Of a DNA stretch of 50,485 nt, positions 41,108-50,105 are shown one piece after another; position 1 is the first letter of the stretch, and each line of letters starts with the position of its first letter. The position numbers and the translations under genes were made by a program. Under the pieces are notes generated by a model. It saw only the letters and a list, made by a program, of their open reading frames with translations. It made no database searches and was not told where the DNA came from. This stretch comes from Prevotella sp. GTDB taxonomy: Bacteria > Bacteroidota > Bacteroidia > Bacteroidales > Bacteroidaceae. Location of the stretch: the NCBI GenBank assembly GCA_017477435.1, contig JAFUVV010000039.1:1-50485 (forward strand), given 5' to 3'.

Positions 41108-41303
41108 ACACTTTTTTCGTAACATAAGGCCGCCCGGGCACGTTTTTTTGCAAAACTATCTGTGCGCGGGAGGATGGCATGATTGTTTTCCTCGTGTGAG
41201 TGGAAAAATATCTATAGCATCTATAGAAACTATAATATCTGTATTTTTTTCAATTTTCTCCCATTTCATCGGGAAAAACAATGAAATTTATCTCTTTTTT
41301 TTC

Positions 41304-41334
41304 TTTGCAGTGTGAACATTAACATTTAATTTTG
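41304..41334 (+). promoter_or_regulatory. murF promoter
   Basis: TTTG (41304-41307), 19 bases, TAATTTTG (41327-41334): full consensus, 67 bases before the start. Confidence 0.75.
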
Positions 41335-41401
41335 CACATGACATAAAGCGTGCCTCACGTGGACAGAAGTCCTCGCTTGGCAGGCTGAAAAAAGCGAAAA
41401 C

Positions 41402-42700
41402 ATGGATAAGACGATTTTCGATCTATACCTGCGTCAGGGCAGCCTGACCACCGACAGCCGTCAGTGTCCTGCCGGGAGTATCTTCTTTGCCCTCAAGGGC
41501 GAGTCGTTCGATGGCAACCGTTTTGCAGCGTCGGCGCTTGAGAAAGGCTGTGCCTACGCCGTGGTCGACGATGCCGCGATAGTGCCCGAGGGCGACAGCC
41601 GCTATATTCTCGTCGACGATGTCCTCACGGCTTTCCAGCATCTTGCACGCGACTATCGCCGGCAGTTTGACATCCCTGTCGTGGGTATCACCGGTACCAA
41701 CGGCAAGACTACTACGAAGGAGCTCGTCAGCCAGGTGCTTTCTGAGCAGATGAACGTGCTCGCCACGGAAGGCAACTTCAACAACGACATCGGTGTTCCG
41801 AAGACATTGCTGCGCCTGAACGGCAGTCACGACATTGCCGTGATAGAGATGGGCGCCTCCCATCCTGGCGATATCCGCCGCCTTGTCGAGACGGCCGAAC
41901 CCACCTGCGGACTTATCACCACCGTGGGCAAGGCTCATCTGCAGGGCTTTGGGTCGTTTGAAGGCGTCTGCCGCACGAAGGGAGAGCTCTACGACTACCT
42001 CCGGCGGAGCGAGAAGAGCGTGGTGTTCATCAACAGTGCCAATCCCCACCTGATGGCGATGGCTCAGAACCTGACTCTTGTCGACTATTCCTCCTCGCCT
42101 GCCGAGGGACTCTACGTCGAGGGCCGTCTCGTTCGTTGTGCTCCGCTGCTCACGTTCCGCTGGCGCCACGCCTCGGGGCGGTGGCATGAGGTGGATACGC
42201 AGCTGGTCGGGGCCTACAATATCGACAACATGCTCGCTGCCGTGGCTGTGGGGCTCTACTTCGGCATCGAGCCCGAGAATATCGACCATGCCCTTTCCTC
42301 ATATCGTCCGACGAACAACCGCTCGCAACTGACGCTGACGGCGCACAACCGCCTCGTCGTCGATGCCTACAACGCCAATCCCATGAGCATGGCGGCGGCG
42401 ATAGACAATTTCCGACGCATGGAAGTAGACCATAAGATGGTCATCCTCGGACAGATGGGAGAGCTCGGAGCATCGTCCCACGAGGAACACGTGCGCATAG
42501 TGCAGTTGCTCGACGAGGCACAGTTCGACTCGGTGTGGCTCGTAGGGCAGGAGTTTGCCTTCGCCGACGGCAAGTATCGCGTGTTCAGCAACGTCGAAGA
42601 GGTGAAGGCTGTACTCCGCGAAAACCCTGTCGAGGGCATGTATATCCTCATAAAAGGCAGCAATTTCACTCGGCTATATCAGTTGCCGGAACTATTATAA
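41402..42700 (+). CDS. murF: UDP-MurNAc-tripeptide--D-Ala-D-Ala ligase
   Basis: 432 aa. Mur ligase with the ATP loop 'GITGTNGKTTTKE' at 95-107, 'TEGNFNNDIGVP' and 'IEMGASHPGDI' in the central domain, and 'VVDAYNANPMSM' in the C-terminal region. It adds D-alanyl-D-alanine to the peptidoglycan precursor in the cytoplasm. It stands apart from a dcw cluster, as is usual in Bacteroidales. The helix-hairpin-helix gene begins 18 bases downstream. Confidence 0.95.
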   Translation: MDKTIFDLYLRQGSLTTDSRQCPAGSIFFALKGESFDGNRFAASALEKGCAYAVVDDAAIVPEGDSRYILVDDVLTAFQHLARDYRRQFDIPVVGITGTNGKTTTKELVSQVLSEQMNVLATEGNFNNDIGVPKTLLRLNGSHDIAVIEMGASHPGDIRRLVETAEPTCGLITTVGKAHLQGFGSFEGVCRTKGELYDYLRRSEKSVVFINSANPHLMAMAQNLTLVDYSSSPAEGLYVEGRLVRCAPLLTFRWRHASGRWHEVDTQLVGAYNIDNMLAAVAVGLYFGIEPENIDHALSSYRPTNNRSQLTLTAHNRLVVDAYNANPMSMAAAIDNFRRMEVDHKMVILGQMGELGASSHEEHVRIVQLLDEAQFDSVWLVGQEFAFADGKYRVFSNVEEVKAVLRENPVEGMYILIKGSNFTRLYQLPELL

Positions 42701-42718
42701 AATCTGTTCTATCCTGAC

Positions 42719-43612
42719 ATGAAATTCTCGTGGCGGCCGATCATCCTCCCTGGCGACAAGAAAGCCATTGCTTTCCTGCTCGCTATCATCGCGCTGGGCA
42801 TTGCGGCTTTCCACCTGCTCGGCGACGACAGCACCGTCGCCACGACTTCTCTTCCTTCAGACTCTACTGCCGTGCACCGTACCTACAGCCACGGCTTTCA
42901 GCGGCAGCAGGCGTATGTCTACGACGAACCACAGCCGAAGGCAGAACGCTTTTTCTTCGACCCGAACACCGCCGACAGTACACAGCTGCTCCTCCTTGGG
43001 TTGCAACCGTATCAGGTTAAGAATATATATAGGTATCGCGCGCGAGGCGGAGTCTATCGACAGCCGTCGGACTTTGCACAACTCTACGGACTTACGCAGA
43101 AGCAATATCGCGAGCTGGAGCCGTATATCCGTATCTCTCCCGACTATCGTCCTGCTGCAGAGACGGTTGCCGATTCCACTCCTGCACCACGCGACACGAC
43201 ACTATACCCCCTGAAACTGCAGGCCGGCGAACGCATCAGTCTGAACACGGCCGACTCTACAGCGCTGCGCAAGATTCCCGGCGTGGGCCACTATTATGCC
43301 CGCCAGATAGAGCGTCGGCGTCGGCAGCTCGGGGGATTTGCGAGTGCCGACCAGCTTAGCGAGATAGACGGGCTGCCCGAAGAGGTGCGCGAATATGTCG
43401 AGGTGGATGCCTCCGAAGTGAAACGGATGAACGTCAACCAGCTGACTCTCAACGAACTGAAGCGGCATCCATACATCAATTTCTATCAAGCGCGGGCCAT
43501 CTGCGACTATCGCAGGCTGCGCGGACCGCTGTCAAGCATCGACGATCTGCGCCTCATGAAGGAGTTCACCGACGACGACCTCCGACGCTTGGCGCCATAT
43601 ATAGAATTCTGA
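42719..43612 (+). CDS. Helix-hairpin-helix (ComEA-like) membrane-anchored protein
   Basis: 297 aa. One N-terminal transmembrane segment at about 16-36, then three helix-hairpin-helix motifs: 'FDPNTADSTQLLLLGL' near 90, 'SLNTADSTALRKIPGVG' near 175, 'MNVNQLTLNELKRHPYI' near 237. Such motifs bind DNA without sequence preference; ComEA proteins act in DNA uptake, but here the role is unproven. Likely cotranscribed with murF. A 22-bp array lies 28 bases past the stop. Confidence 0.87.
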   Translation: MKFSWRPIILPGDKKAIAFLLAIIALGIAAFHLLGDDSTVATTSLPSDSTAVHRTYSHGFQRQQAYVYDEPQPKAERFFFDPNTADSTQLLLLGLQPYQVKNIYRYRARGGVYRQPSDFAQLYGLTQKQYRELEPYIRISPDYRPAAETVADSTPAPRDTTLYPLKLQAGERISLNTADSTALRKIPGVGHYYARQIERRRRQLGGFASADQLSEIDGLPEEVREYVEVDASEVKRMNVNQLTLNELKRHPYINFYQARAICDYRRLRGPLSSIDDLRLMKEFTDDDLRRLAPYIEF

Positions 43613-43640
43613 AAGACCTTCATCTCTTTCTCTTGATTTC

Positions 43641-43728
43641 AGTACACGGGCTTTGTACTCTCAGTACATGGGCTTTGTACTCGGAGTACATGGCTTTTGT
43701 ACTCACAGTACATGGGCTTTGTACTGGT
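43641..43728. repeat. Four-unit 22-bp AGTAC palindrome array
   Basis: The most regular member of the family: four units of AGTACATGGGCTTTGTACT type with linkers CTC, CGG, CAC. Units differ from each other at one to two bases. It follows the helix-hairpin-helix gene at the 3' side. Confidence 0.92.
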
Positions 43729-43787
43729 GCAAAGTGACTGATGCGCCTTCCTTGTTGCAATCTGTTGAACGCGTCTCCCTGCCGCAG

Positions 43788-43900
43788 ATTCAATCGAATC
43801 TGCGTAATTTCCCCGTGCTTTTTTCCAATGACGTCGGCTTAAAATCAGTGAAATCGGTGAAATCTGTGGTAGAACAAATCTCTATCTGTGGTAGATTAAA
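43788..43900. repeat. 'AATCTGTGGTAGA' filler repeat
   Basis: CAGATTCAATCGAATCTGCG, then AAATCAGTGAAATCGGTGAAA and two GTGGTAGA copies. Related words (ACCACAGATT, GCTGATCTCACTGATT) occur at about 24718-24742. This is the common Bacteroidetes intergenic repeat of the 'aatctgcgtaatctg' kind. No gene is seen in 43613-43928. Confidence 0.55.
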
Positions 43901-43928
43901 AATCTTATCCTTGTCTGGAGAACAGGGT

Positions 43929-44984
43929 CTATCTGCGGAGTAGGATGTCGGCAAGAATCCTTAAATCCTCGTCGGTGGTGGCCCACGACGTGACAAACCT
44001 GCATAGCATCGAATCCTTGCCGTGTGGCTGCCAGATGGTGAAGTCGACTTCCTTCTTCAGCCGGGCGACGAGGCTGTTCGGTATGATGACAAACTGCTGG
44101 TTGGTGGGCGAATCGATGTAGAACGCGAACCCTGCTTTGCGTAGTATGCCTTTCAGCTTCTCGGCCATGGCAATGGCATGACGGCTCAGCTCTGTGTAGA
44201 GCAACAGTCCGCTGTCGGGGTCGGTGGTGAAGAGCGCGTCGAACTGTACTCCCGCCAGTCGTCCTTTCGCCGAGAGTGCTCCGTGACGCTTCACGTTGGA
44301 GAAGAACCCTCGTGGCGTGGGCACGTGGTGACCTGTGAAGACGACTGCCTCGCCGCAGAGGGCACCGCATTTGGTTCCGCCGATGTAGAATGCGTCGCAG
44401 TGACGGGCGAGCCACGGCAGGGTGACGTCGGCGGAGGCAGCAAGGCCATATCCCAGTCGGGCACCGTCGACGAAGAGAGGCATGCCGTGGCCGAGGCACA
44501 CGTTGTAGATGGCTTCTATCTCAGCGGCGGTGTAGAGCGTGCCCATCTCGGTGGGGAAGGTGATGTAGACCATTCCTGGCTGCGCCACATGCTCGCGACT
44601 CTCATCGTGAAGATACACCTGCATATATCTCTCGAGCACGTCGGCACGCAGCTTCCCGTCCACGCTCTCCAGTGCTATCACGCGATGGCCGGCGGCTTCC
44701 ACGGCCCCGGCTTCGTGGACATTGATGTGGGCTGTCTCGGCACACACCACTCCCTCATACGACCGCAGCAGCGAGTCTATCACCACCGCGTTGGCCTGGG
44801 TGCCGCCCTGGAGAAAATACACTCCGGCGTCGGGGCAGCAGCATGCCGCGCGTATCTTTTCGCGTGCCTGCTCGCTCCAGCGGTCGAAGCCGTAGGTGAG
44901 GCTGATCTCTGAATTTGTATCAACAAGGTGTTGCAGCACCTTGGGATGGGCGCCGTTGTTGTAGTCGCATTCGAAAGATATCAT
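43929..44984 (-). CDS. Threonine aldolase family PLP lyase
   Basis: 351 aa. PLP fold-type I beta-eliminating lyase: 'CDYNNGAHPKVL' start, 'LQGGTQANAVVID' near 58-70, 'VDGARLGYG' near 172-180, and 'YIGGTKCGALCGEAVV' with the cofactor Lys205. The low-specificity L-threonine aldolases cleave threonine or allo-threonine to glycine and acetaldehyde. It lies 55 bases downstream of the Rid-like gene on the same strand. Confidence 0.9.
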   Translation of the reverse strand: MISFECDYNNGAHPKVLQHLVDTNSEISLTYGFDRWSEQAREKIRAACCCPDAGVYFLQGGTQANAVVIDSLLRSYEGVVCAETAHINVHEAGAVEAAGHRVIALESVDGKLRADVLERYMQVYLHDESREHVAQPGMVYITFPTEMGTLYTAAEIEAIYNVCLGHGMPLFVDGARLGYGLAASADVTLPWLARHCDAFYIGGTKCGALCGEAVVFTGHHVPTPRGFFSNVKRHGALSAKGRLAGVQFDALFTTDPDSGLLLYTELSRHAIAMAEKLKGILRKAGFAFYIDSPTNQQFVIIPNSLVARLKKEVDFTIWQPHGKDSMLCRFVTSWATTDEDLRILADILLRR

Positions 44985-45039
44985 AAAAGCCTGTGAGTTT
45001 TGTTTATGGTTGAAAAAGTTGTCGGACGTGGTCTTTGCC

Positions 45040-46059
45040 TTAGTCTTTCGATGCTATGCACTCCATTTCGATGAGCCATTCCGGCCGGCACACCTTAGCC
45101 TGCACGATGACGTGGGGGACAGCGGGGAATCGCTCGGTCATAAACTTATGGATAGGCTCATAGTCGGAAATATCTCTCAGGTAGACAATGAAATATTTCA
45201 CGTTGCCGAGACCTGCTCCGCCGTCTTTCAGCAAGGCGTTGATGTTCTCCAGCAGTCGGTTGGCCTGTCGCATCACGTCGCCTACGTAGATCACGTTGCC
45301 ATGCTTGTCGATGCTTGCCGTGCCAGAGATGAAGAATGTCTGCTTGCCGTTGTGGCTCAGACGCGTGCCCCGCTCGAAGGCAACGCCGTATTCATGCGTC
45401 GGGCTGAGATAGTCGAGCGCTTTCAGATAGGTCTTGTCTGTTTCCTTGATGCTTGGAAACGTCAGGAAGTCCATTGCCACGCATTCCGACCGCGTCTGCG
45501 TCTGGCCGCCGATGCCTGTGGAGGCAATGAAATGAGTGTCGACGGTAAGGCCGTAGTGGTTGAAGATGTCGTTGCGCGCTTTCACCACGCCAGCGTAGTT
45601 ATTATCGATGTCGCCCACATAGATCCAGGTCCTCACGCAGTGGGTGTCGAGCCTCAGATTGCGATCCTTCATCATGCGGAGATACTTTTCGAAAAGCATG
45701 ATGGTCTGGGTGTAGGAGTTCATTCCCTTCGTCTCGCCGTCGGTCAGTCGGAGGCTGTGGAAAAGGAAATCGGGCTCACCCGCGGCGGTCTTTATCAGCA
45801 GCGTTATCTTACTCCCGTCGACGGGAGCTTGCTCCACGACACTGATGGCTGTCTCGCCGAGCATGTTCTGATAGAGTGACGACTCCACCAGGCGTTGATA
45901 CTGGTTCTGGGCATCGCTGAGGAAAATCTTGGTGTAATGCAACTGGCGACCTTCCAGCTTTTCCTCTTTCAGATAGTCGCCTACCTTTGTGCAGAGAGAA
46001 TAAAGGCGCTCTGCAAAACTGCCTTCTTTCTCTGCCGCAATGATGGTATATCTTTCCAT
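45040..46059 (-). CDS. Rid/YjgF-fold protein, chorismatase-like
   Basis: 339 aa, far longer than RidA (about 130), and apparently two YjgF-type halves. The C-terminal half has 'FISGTASIDKHGNVIYVGDV' and a conserved 'PHVIVQAKVCRPEWLIEMECIA' end. The length and layout recall FkbO/Hyg5 chorismatases, which hydrolyse chorismate, but Bacteroidetes relatives are usually annotated only as Rid family. Function is therefore uncertain. It has a -7 box at 46080-46087. Confidence 0.7.
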   Translation of the reverse strand: MERYTIIAAEKEGSFAERLYSLCTKVGDYLKEEKLEGRQLHYTKIFLSDAQNQYQRLVESSLYQNMLGETAISVVEQAPVDGSKITLLIKTAAGEPDFLFHSLRLTDGETKGMNSYTQTIMLFEKYLRMMKDRNLRLDTHCVRTWIYVGDIDNNYAGVVKARNDIFNHYGLTVDTHFIASTGIGGQTQTRSECVAMDFLTFPSIKETDKTYLKALDYLSPTHEYGVAFERGTRLSHNGKQTFFISGTASIDKHGNVIYVGDVMRQANRLLENINALLKDGGAGLGNVKYFIVYLRDISDYEPIHKFMTERFPAVPHVIVQAKVCRPEWLIEMECIASKD

Positions 46060-46079
46060 TGTTATCGTTCTTTATGGTG

Positions 46080-46087
46080 CAAAGGTA
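46080..46087 (-). promoter_or_regulatory. Putative -7 box of the Rid-like gene
   Basis: TACCTTTG on the minus strand, 20 bases before the start. A TTTG lies upstream, but with only a 14-base gap. Confidence 0.4.
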
Positions 46088-46187
46088 AGGTTTTTCGACA
46101 ACAAAAGAAAAAATAGGATAAAGAAAATGCGGAAAATCAATATTTATAGGTATCGATTCTCCGCATTTGGCTGTGTCGCTGTCTTGA

Positions 46188-47150
46188 TTACAAATCTTCG
46201 AGCATTCGTTTTAGTATCACCTCGGCTGATATTTCGCGGTTTGCTGCTTCTGGTATGACCAGCGAGCGTGGACTCTCAATCACGTCGTCGCTGACGATGA
46301 GACCACGACGCACGGGCAGACAGTGCATGAAGAAAGCGTTGTCGGTCCACGACATATGCTCTGCGTCGACAGTCCAGCTCATGTCCTCCGACAGGATCTT
46401 CCCATAGTCCTCCTTACGGCTCACCCCGGGGCAGCTCCAGTTCTTTGCATAGATGAAATGTGCACCTTTGAAGGCTTTCCGCTGGTCGTGCTCCACTCGG
46501 CAACTGCCTGCGAACTTCGGATCGAGCTCGTAGCCCTCGGGATGAGTGACGACGAGGTCGACGTCGGCTGCTGCCATCCATTCGGCAAACGAGTTGGGCA
46601 CGGCCTGCGGCAAGGCACGGCAGTGGGGTGCCCAGGTGAGAACGACCTTCGGACGGGCCACGGGCTTATGTTCCTCGATGGTGATGAGGTCGGCAAAGGC
46701 CTGAAGGGGATGCACCGTGGCCGTTTCCATTGCCATCACGGGTCGGCCGCTGTATTTGACAAATTGTCCGACGACAGTCTCCGCGTAGTCGTAGTCGCGG
46801 TCTTTGAGTCCGGCGAACGACCTGACGGCGATGATGTCGCAGTAGGACCCCATGACGGGGATGGCCTCGAGAAGATGCTCGCTCTTGTCGCCGTTCATTA
46901 TCACCCCGCGCTCCGTCTCCAGCTTCCACGCACCGGCGTTCACGTCGAGCACCATGACGTTCATTCCCAGATTCATGGCCGCCTTCTGTGTGGAAAGACG
47001 GGTGCGGAGGGAGTTGTTGAAGAAGATCATGAGCAGTGTCTTGTTCTTGCCCAGATGTTGATATGCAAAGCGATTTTGCTTCACTTCGAGTGCCTCGGCA
47101 ATGGCTTTGTCGAGCGGACCGAGGTCGGTTACGTTGAAAAATGTCTTCAT
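46188..47150 (-). CDS. argF': N-succinylornithine carbamoyltransferase
   Basis: 320 aa. Transcarbamylase with the carbamoyl-phosphate motif 'NNSLRTRLST' (in place of STRTR), 'HPLQAFADL', and the 'HCLPVRRG' block. It closely follows the Bacteroides fragilis succinylornithine enzyme as I remember it, including 'GAWKLETERGVIM' and 'PEGYELDPKF'. It makes N-succinylcitrulline for arginine synthesis. Position 90, Pro in the fragilis enzyme and tied to acyl-group choice, is Ser here (GDKSEHL). The start overlaps the stop of the AMP ligase gene (ATGA). Confidence 0.92.
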   Translation of the reverse strand: MKTFFNVTDLGPLDKAIAEALEVKQNRFAYQHLGKNKTLLMIFFNNSLRTRLSTQKAAMNLGMNVMVLDVNAGAWKLETERGVIMNGDKSEHLLEAIPVMGSYCDIIAVRSFAGLKDRDYDYAETVVGQFVKYSGRPVMAMETATVHPLQAFADLITIEEHKPVARPKVVLTWAPHCRALPQAVPNSFAEWMAAADVDLVVTHPEGYELDPKFAGSCRVEHDQRKAFKGAHFIYAKNWSCPGVSRKEDYGKILSEDMSWTVDAEHMSWTDNAFFMHCLPVRRGLIVSDDVIESPRSLVIPEAANREISAEVILKRMLEDL

Positions 47151-48805
47151 TTCGAGTTGTCTTTTTGTCTTATCTCTACGCGACGTATTTTTCCCGATAT
47201 GGTCTTTGGCAGTTCGTCGACAAATTCTATTATTCGCGGATACTTATACGGAGCGGTCTCGTGTTTTACGTGGTTCTGCAGTTCTTTCACGAGCTCTTCA
47301 CCGGCACGGTCTTTCCATTCTTTTCCGAGCACGATGGTGGCCTTGACGACCATTCCCCTGATCTCGTCGGGCACTCCCGTGATGGCACATTCCACAACGG
47401 CGGGATGCGTCATCAGTGCGCTCTCCACCTCAAACGGGCCGATGCGGTAGCCCGAGGACTTTATCACGTCGTCGGTGCGACCGACAAACCAGTAATAGCC
47501 GTCTTCGTCGCGCCAGGCCACATCGCCAGTATGATAGATGCCGTCGTGCCATGCTTCATGGGTGAGTTCCGGATCGCGATAGTATTTCTTGAAGAGTCCG
47601 ATAGGCTTGCTGTCGCCCACACGCACTACAATCTCTCCTTTCTCTCCGTCCTCGCAGGGAGTGCCGTCGGGGCGAAGCAGATCGATGTCGTACTGAGCGT
47701 TGGGCTTTCCCATCGATCCAGGCTTAGGCTTCATCCACGGCATCGTGCCCAGTGTCATCGTTGTCTCCGTCTGGCCGAAACCCTCGTAGATGGTTATTCC
47801 CGTCAGTTCTTTGAAGCGGTCGAACACGGCGGGATTGAGTGCTTCGCCGGCAGTGCAACAATATCTGAGCGACGAGAGATCATACTTCGAAAAGTCCTCA
47901 CGTATCATGAACCTGTAGATTGTAGGCGGAGCACAGAACGACGTTATCTTGTACCGCTCTATCTGTCGGAGAATCTTCTCGGCCGTGAATTTCTCATGGT
48001 CGAACACGAACACCGTTGCCCCGGCAAACCACTGACCGTAGAATTTCCCCCATACAGCCTTTCCCCAGCCCGTATCGGCCACAGTCAGGTGGATGCTGTC
48101 CTCTTTCAGGTTGTGCCAGAACACTCCGGTGGTGAGGTGTCCGAGGGCATACAGGAAGTCGTGGGCAACCATCTTCGGCTCACCGCTCGTACCACTGGTG
48201 AAGTACATAAGCATCGTGTCCTCGTTGTCGTTGGGATGCCTAGGTTTCACAAACGGCGGAGCATAACCAATTTCGCGATGCCAGTCGTGGAACCCCTTTG
48301 GAACGATAGGTCCTACGCTGACGAGCGTTTCCACTGTAGGACTCTCGTCCATGGCGGTCTCCACCTGACTGAGAACGTATTCCTCACCTACGCAGACGAT
48401 GGCCTTCACCGATGCACGGTTGTTGCGGTAGATGACGTCGTGACGCGTGAGCATGTGAGTTGCAGGAATCACTATGGCCCCGAGCTTGTGCAGCGCGAGC
48501 ATGGTGATCCACCACTCGTAGCGACGCTTCAGGATGAGCATCACTTTGTCGCCCTGCCCGATGCCGAGGCTCTGCAGGTAGCTCGCAGCCTGGTCGGATT
48601 CTTCCTTCAGACGGCCGAACGACGTGATGCGCTCCTCGCCATCGTCGTTGGTCCAGATAATCGCCGTCTTCTCAGGCGCCTCATCGGCCCACGCGTCCAT
48701 AACGTCGTAGGCAAAATTAAAATTCTCGGGTATCTTGAAATGCAGGTTCTTTTTAAAATCTTCTTCCGAAGAAAAACTTGTCTGCGTCAGAAATCGCTCT
48801 ATCAT
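47147..48805 (-). CDS. AMP-dependent acyl-CoA synthetase
   Basis: 552 aa. ANL superfamily: P-loop 'YFTSGTSGEPK', 'YEGFGQTETT', 'YHTGDVAWRDEDGYYWFVGR', and the catalytic Lys in 'PKTISGKIRR'. It activates a carboxylic acid with ATP and loads CoA; the closest group seems to be medium-chain/acetyl-CoA synthetase-like proteins of gut Bacteroidetes. It lies downstream of an XRE-cupin regulator and overlaps argF' by four bases, so the three are probably one transcript. Confidence 0.92.
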   Translation of the reverse strand: MIERFLTQTSFSSEEDFKKNLHFKIPENFNFAYDVMDAWADEAPEKTAIIWTNDDGEERITSFGRLKEESDQAASYLQSLGIGQGDKVMLILKRRYEWWITMLALHKLGAIVIPATHMLTRHDVIYRNNRASVKAIVCVGEEYVLSQVETAMDESPTVETLVSVGPIVPKGFHDWHREIGYAPPFVKPRHPNDNEDTMLMYFTSGTSGEPKMVAHDFLYALGHLTTGVFWHNLKEDSIHLTVADTGWGKAVWGKFYGQWFAGATVFVFDHEKFTAEKILRQIERYKITSFCAPPTIYRFMIREDFSKYDLSSLRYCCTAGEALNPAVFDRFKELTGITIYEGFGQTETTMTLGTMPWMKPKPGSMGKPNAQYDIDLLRPDGTPCEDGEKGEIVVRVGDSKPIGLFKKYYRDPELTHEAWHDGIYHTGDVAWRDEDGYYWFVGRTDDVIKSSGYRIGPFEVESALMTHPAVVECAITGVPDEIRGMVVKATIVLGKEWKDRAGEELVKELQNHVKHETAPYKYPRIIEFVDELPKTISGKIRRVEIRQKDNSK

Positions 48806-48886
48806 AAGTCTAATTTATAACAAAAATGCTAACATTGCCAGAGTCTGTCAACCTCCAAACGTTTTCTATTATCTATCACACAAAAA

Positions 48887-49444
48887 TCAGTCAATCGCCA
48901 CGGCTACGAATCTCACAGCCTTGTCGCCTATGGCCTTCATACCATGAGGGGCTGACGACTCGAAATAGATGGAATCGCCCTCGTTGAGACGTATCACCTT
49001 CTCGCCGATATACACCTCCATCGTACCTTCAAGTACGTAGTTGAACTCCTGCCCGCTGTGGCTATTCTTATATATCCTCGTTGCATCAGGCTTAGGCTCC
49101 ACGGTTACGATGAACGCGTTAGCCTTACGTTTCTGGAACCCACTCGTCAGACTTTCATACTTGTATGCCTTCGTGCGCTCCACGCTAAGTCCCTGACCAC
49201 GACGCGTCACGTAGTAAGACTTCATTCGCGGCTCCTCGCCGAACATCAGCTCGTCGGCAGAGATACCGCAGCGGCGAGCTATCTTCATCAGATTGCTGAT
49301 GGTTATGTCCGCCTCGCCACGCTCTATCTTCAAATACCTTTCTTCCGAAATGCCGCACAGCGCAGCCAGCTCGCTCACCTCTATATCGACAATCTCGCGC
49401 AGACCACGCAACCGCTCGCCAATTTGCTTCATAGCTTCTTCCAT
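48887..49444 (-). CDS. XRE-cupin transcriptional regulator
   Basis: 185 aa. N-terminal helix-turn-helix at about 5-65 ('IGERLRGLREIVDIEVSELAALCGI') and C-terminal cupin at about 105-185 ('HSGQEFNYVLEGTMEVYIGE', 'LNEGDSIYFESSAPHGM'). Such regulators sense a small ligand in the cupin and often control the next gene; here that is the acyl-CoA synthetase, 81 bases downstream, and with it argF'. Confidence 0.92.
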   Translation of the reverse strand: MEEAMKQIGERLRGLREIVDIEVSELAALCGISEERYLKIERGEADITISNLMKIARRCGISADELMFGEEPRMKSYYVTRRGQGLSVERTKAYKYESLTSGFQKRKANAFIVTVEPKPDATRIYKNSHSGQEFNYVLEGTMEVYIGEKVIRLNEGDSIYFESSAPHGMKAIGDKAVRFVAVAID

Positions 49445-49471
49445 AACAAATATTTTAACTGTTTGAGGTTA

Positions 49472-49479
49472 CAAAATTA
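49472..49479 (-). promoter_or_regulatory. Putative -7 box of the XRE-cupin operon
   Basis: TAATTTTG on the minus strand, 27 bases before the start codon. The -33 element is not obvious. Confidence 0.5.
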
Positions 49480-49664
49480 GCAACATTTTTTCCATTACGG
49501 CAATATATTGTCGTTTTTTGTGAATTTCTCGTAAAAGATATGTCAATGCGGAAGGACGCCCGTAACTTGCATGTAATGTAGCCTATGCAGTGACGAAGCA
49601 AAATATGTCGCATGACAGCTAGGCATAAATTTTCATATTCAAAGAAAAATTTTCTGCTATATTC

Positions 49665-49694
49665 TTGCAGATAATATAAAAATTATTACTTTTG
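49665..49694 (+). promoter_or_regulatory. Promoter of the DUF2795 gene
   Basis: TTG (49665-49667), 19 bases, TACTTTTG (49687-49694), 41 bases before the start. Confidence 0.65.
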
Positions 49695-49735
49695 CACGCA
49701 GATTAAAAATGAACACAATTAATTGACATTAGACT

Positions 49736-49957
49736 ATGTATTGGACACTTGAATTAGCATCAAAATTGGAAGACGCACCATGGCCAGCAACCAAGGAAGA
49801 ACTCATCGATTATGCGATTCGTTCCGGTGCACCTCTTGAGGTTCTCGAGAATCTTCAGGAGATAGAAGATGAGGGCGATGTATATGACAGCATTGAGGAT
49901 ATCTGGCCCGACTATCCAACAAAAGAAGACTTCCTTTTCAACGAGGATGAGTATTAA
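49736..49957 (+). CDS. DUF2795 family small acidic protein
   Basis: 73 aa. 'LASKLEDAPWPATKEELIDYAIRSGAPLEVLENLQEI' is the DUF2795 pattern, and the tail is strongly acidic. Function unknown. It has its own promoter and terminator. Confidence 0.88.
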   Translation: MYWTLELASKLEDAPWPATKEELIDYAIRSGAPLEVLENLQEIEDEGDVYDSIEDIWPDYPTKEDFLFNEDEY

Positions 49958-49987
49958 GGCTTACGTCTAAGCCTAAACCATTTAATG

Positions 49988-50035
49988 CCAGCGAGATAAG
50001 CAAAGATTTTTTGTTTGTCTCGTTGGTGTTTTTAT
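49988..50035 (+). terminator. Rho-independent terminator
   Basis: CCAGCGAGA pairs with TCTCGTTGG (one wobble), with extra AAA/TTT pairing inside, followed by TGTTTTTATTT; 30 bases after the DUF2795 stop. Confidence 0.75.
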
Positions 50036-50105
50036 TTGAGTATGTTGAAAAGAATCTGCCTGCGCTAATATTGCACAAGTTGGGTTAGAGGGCATTGGAA
50101 AAAGT

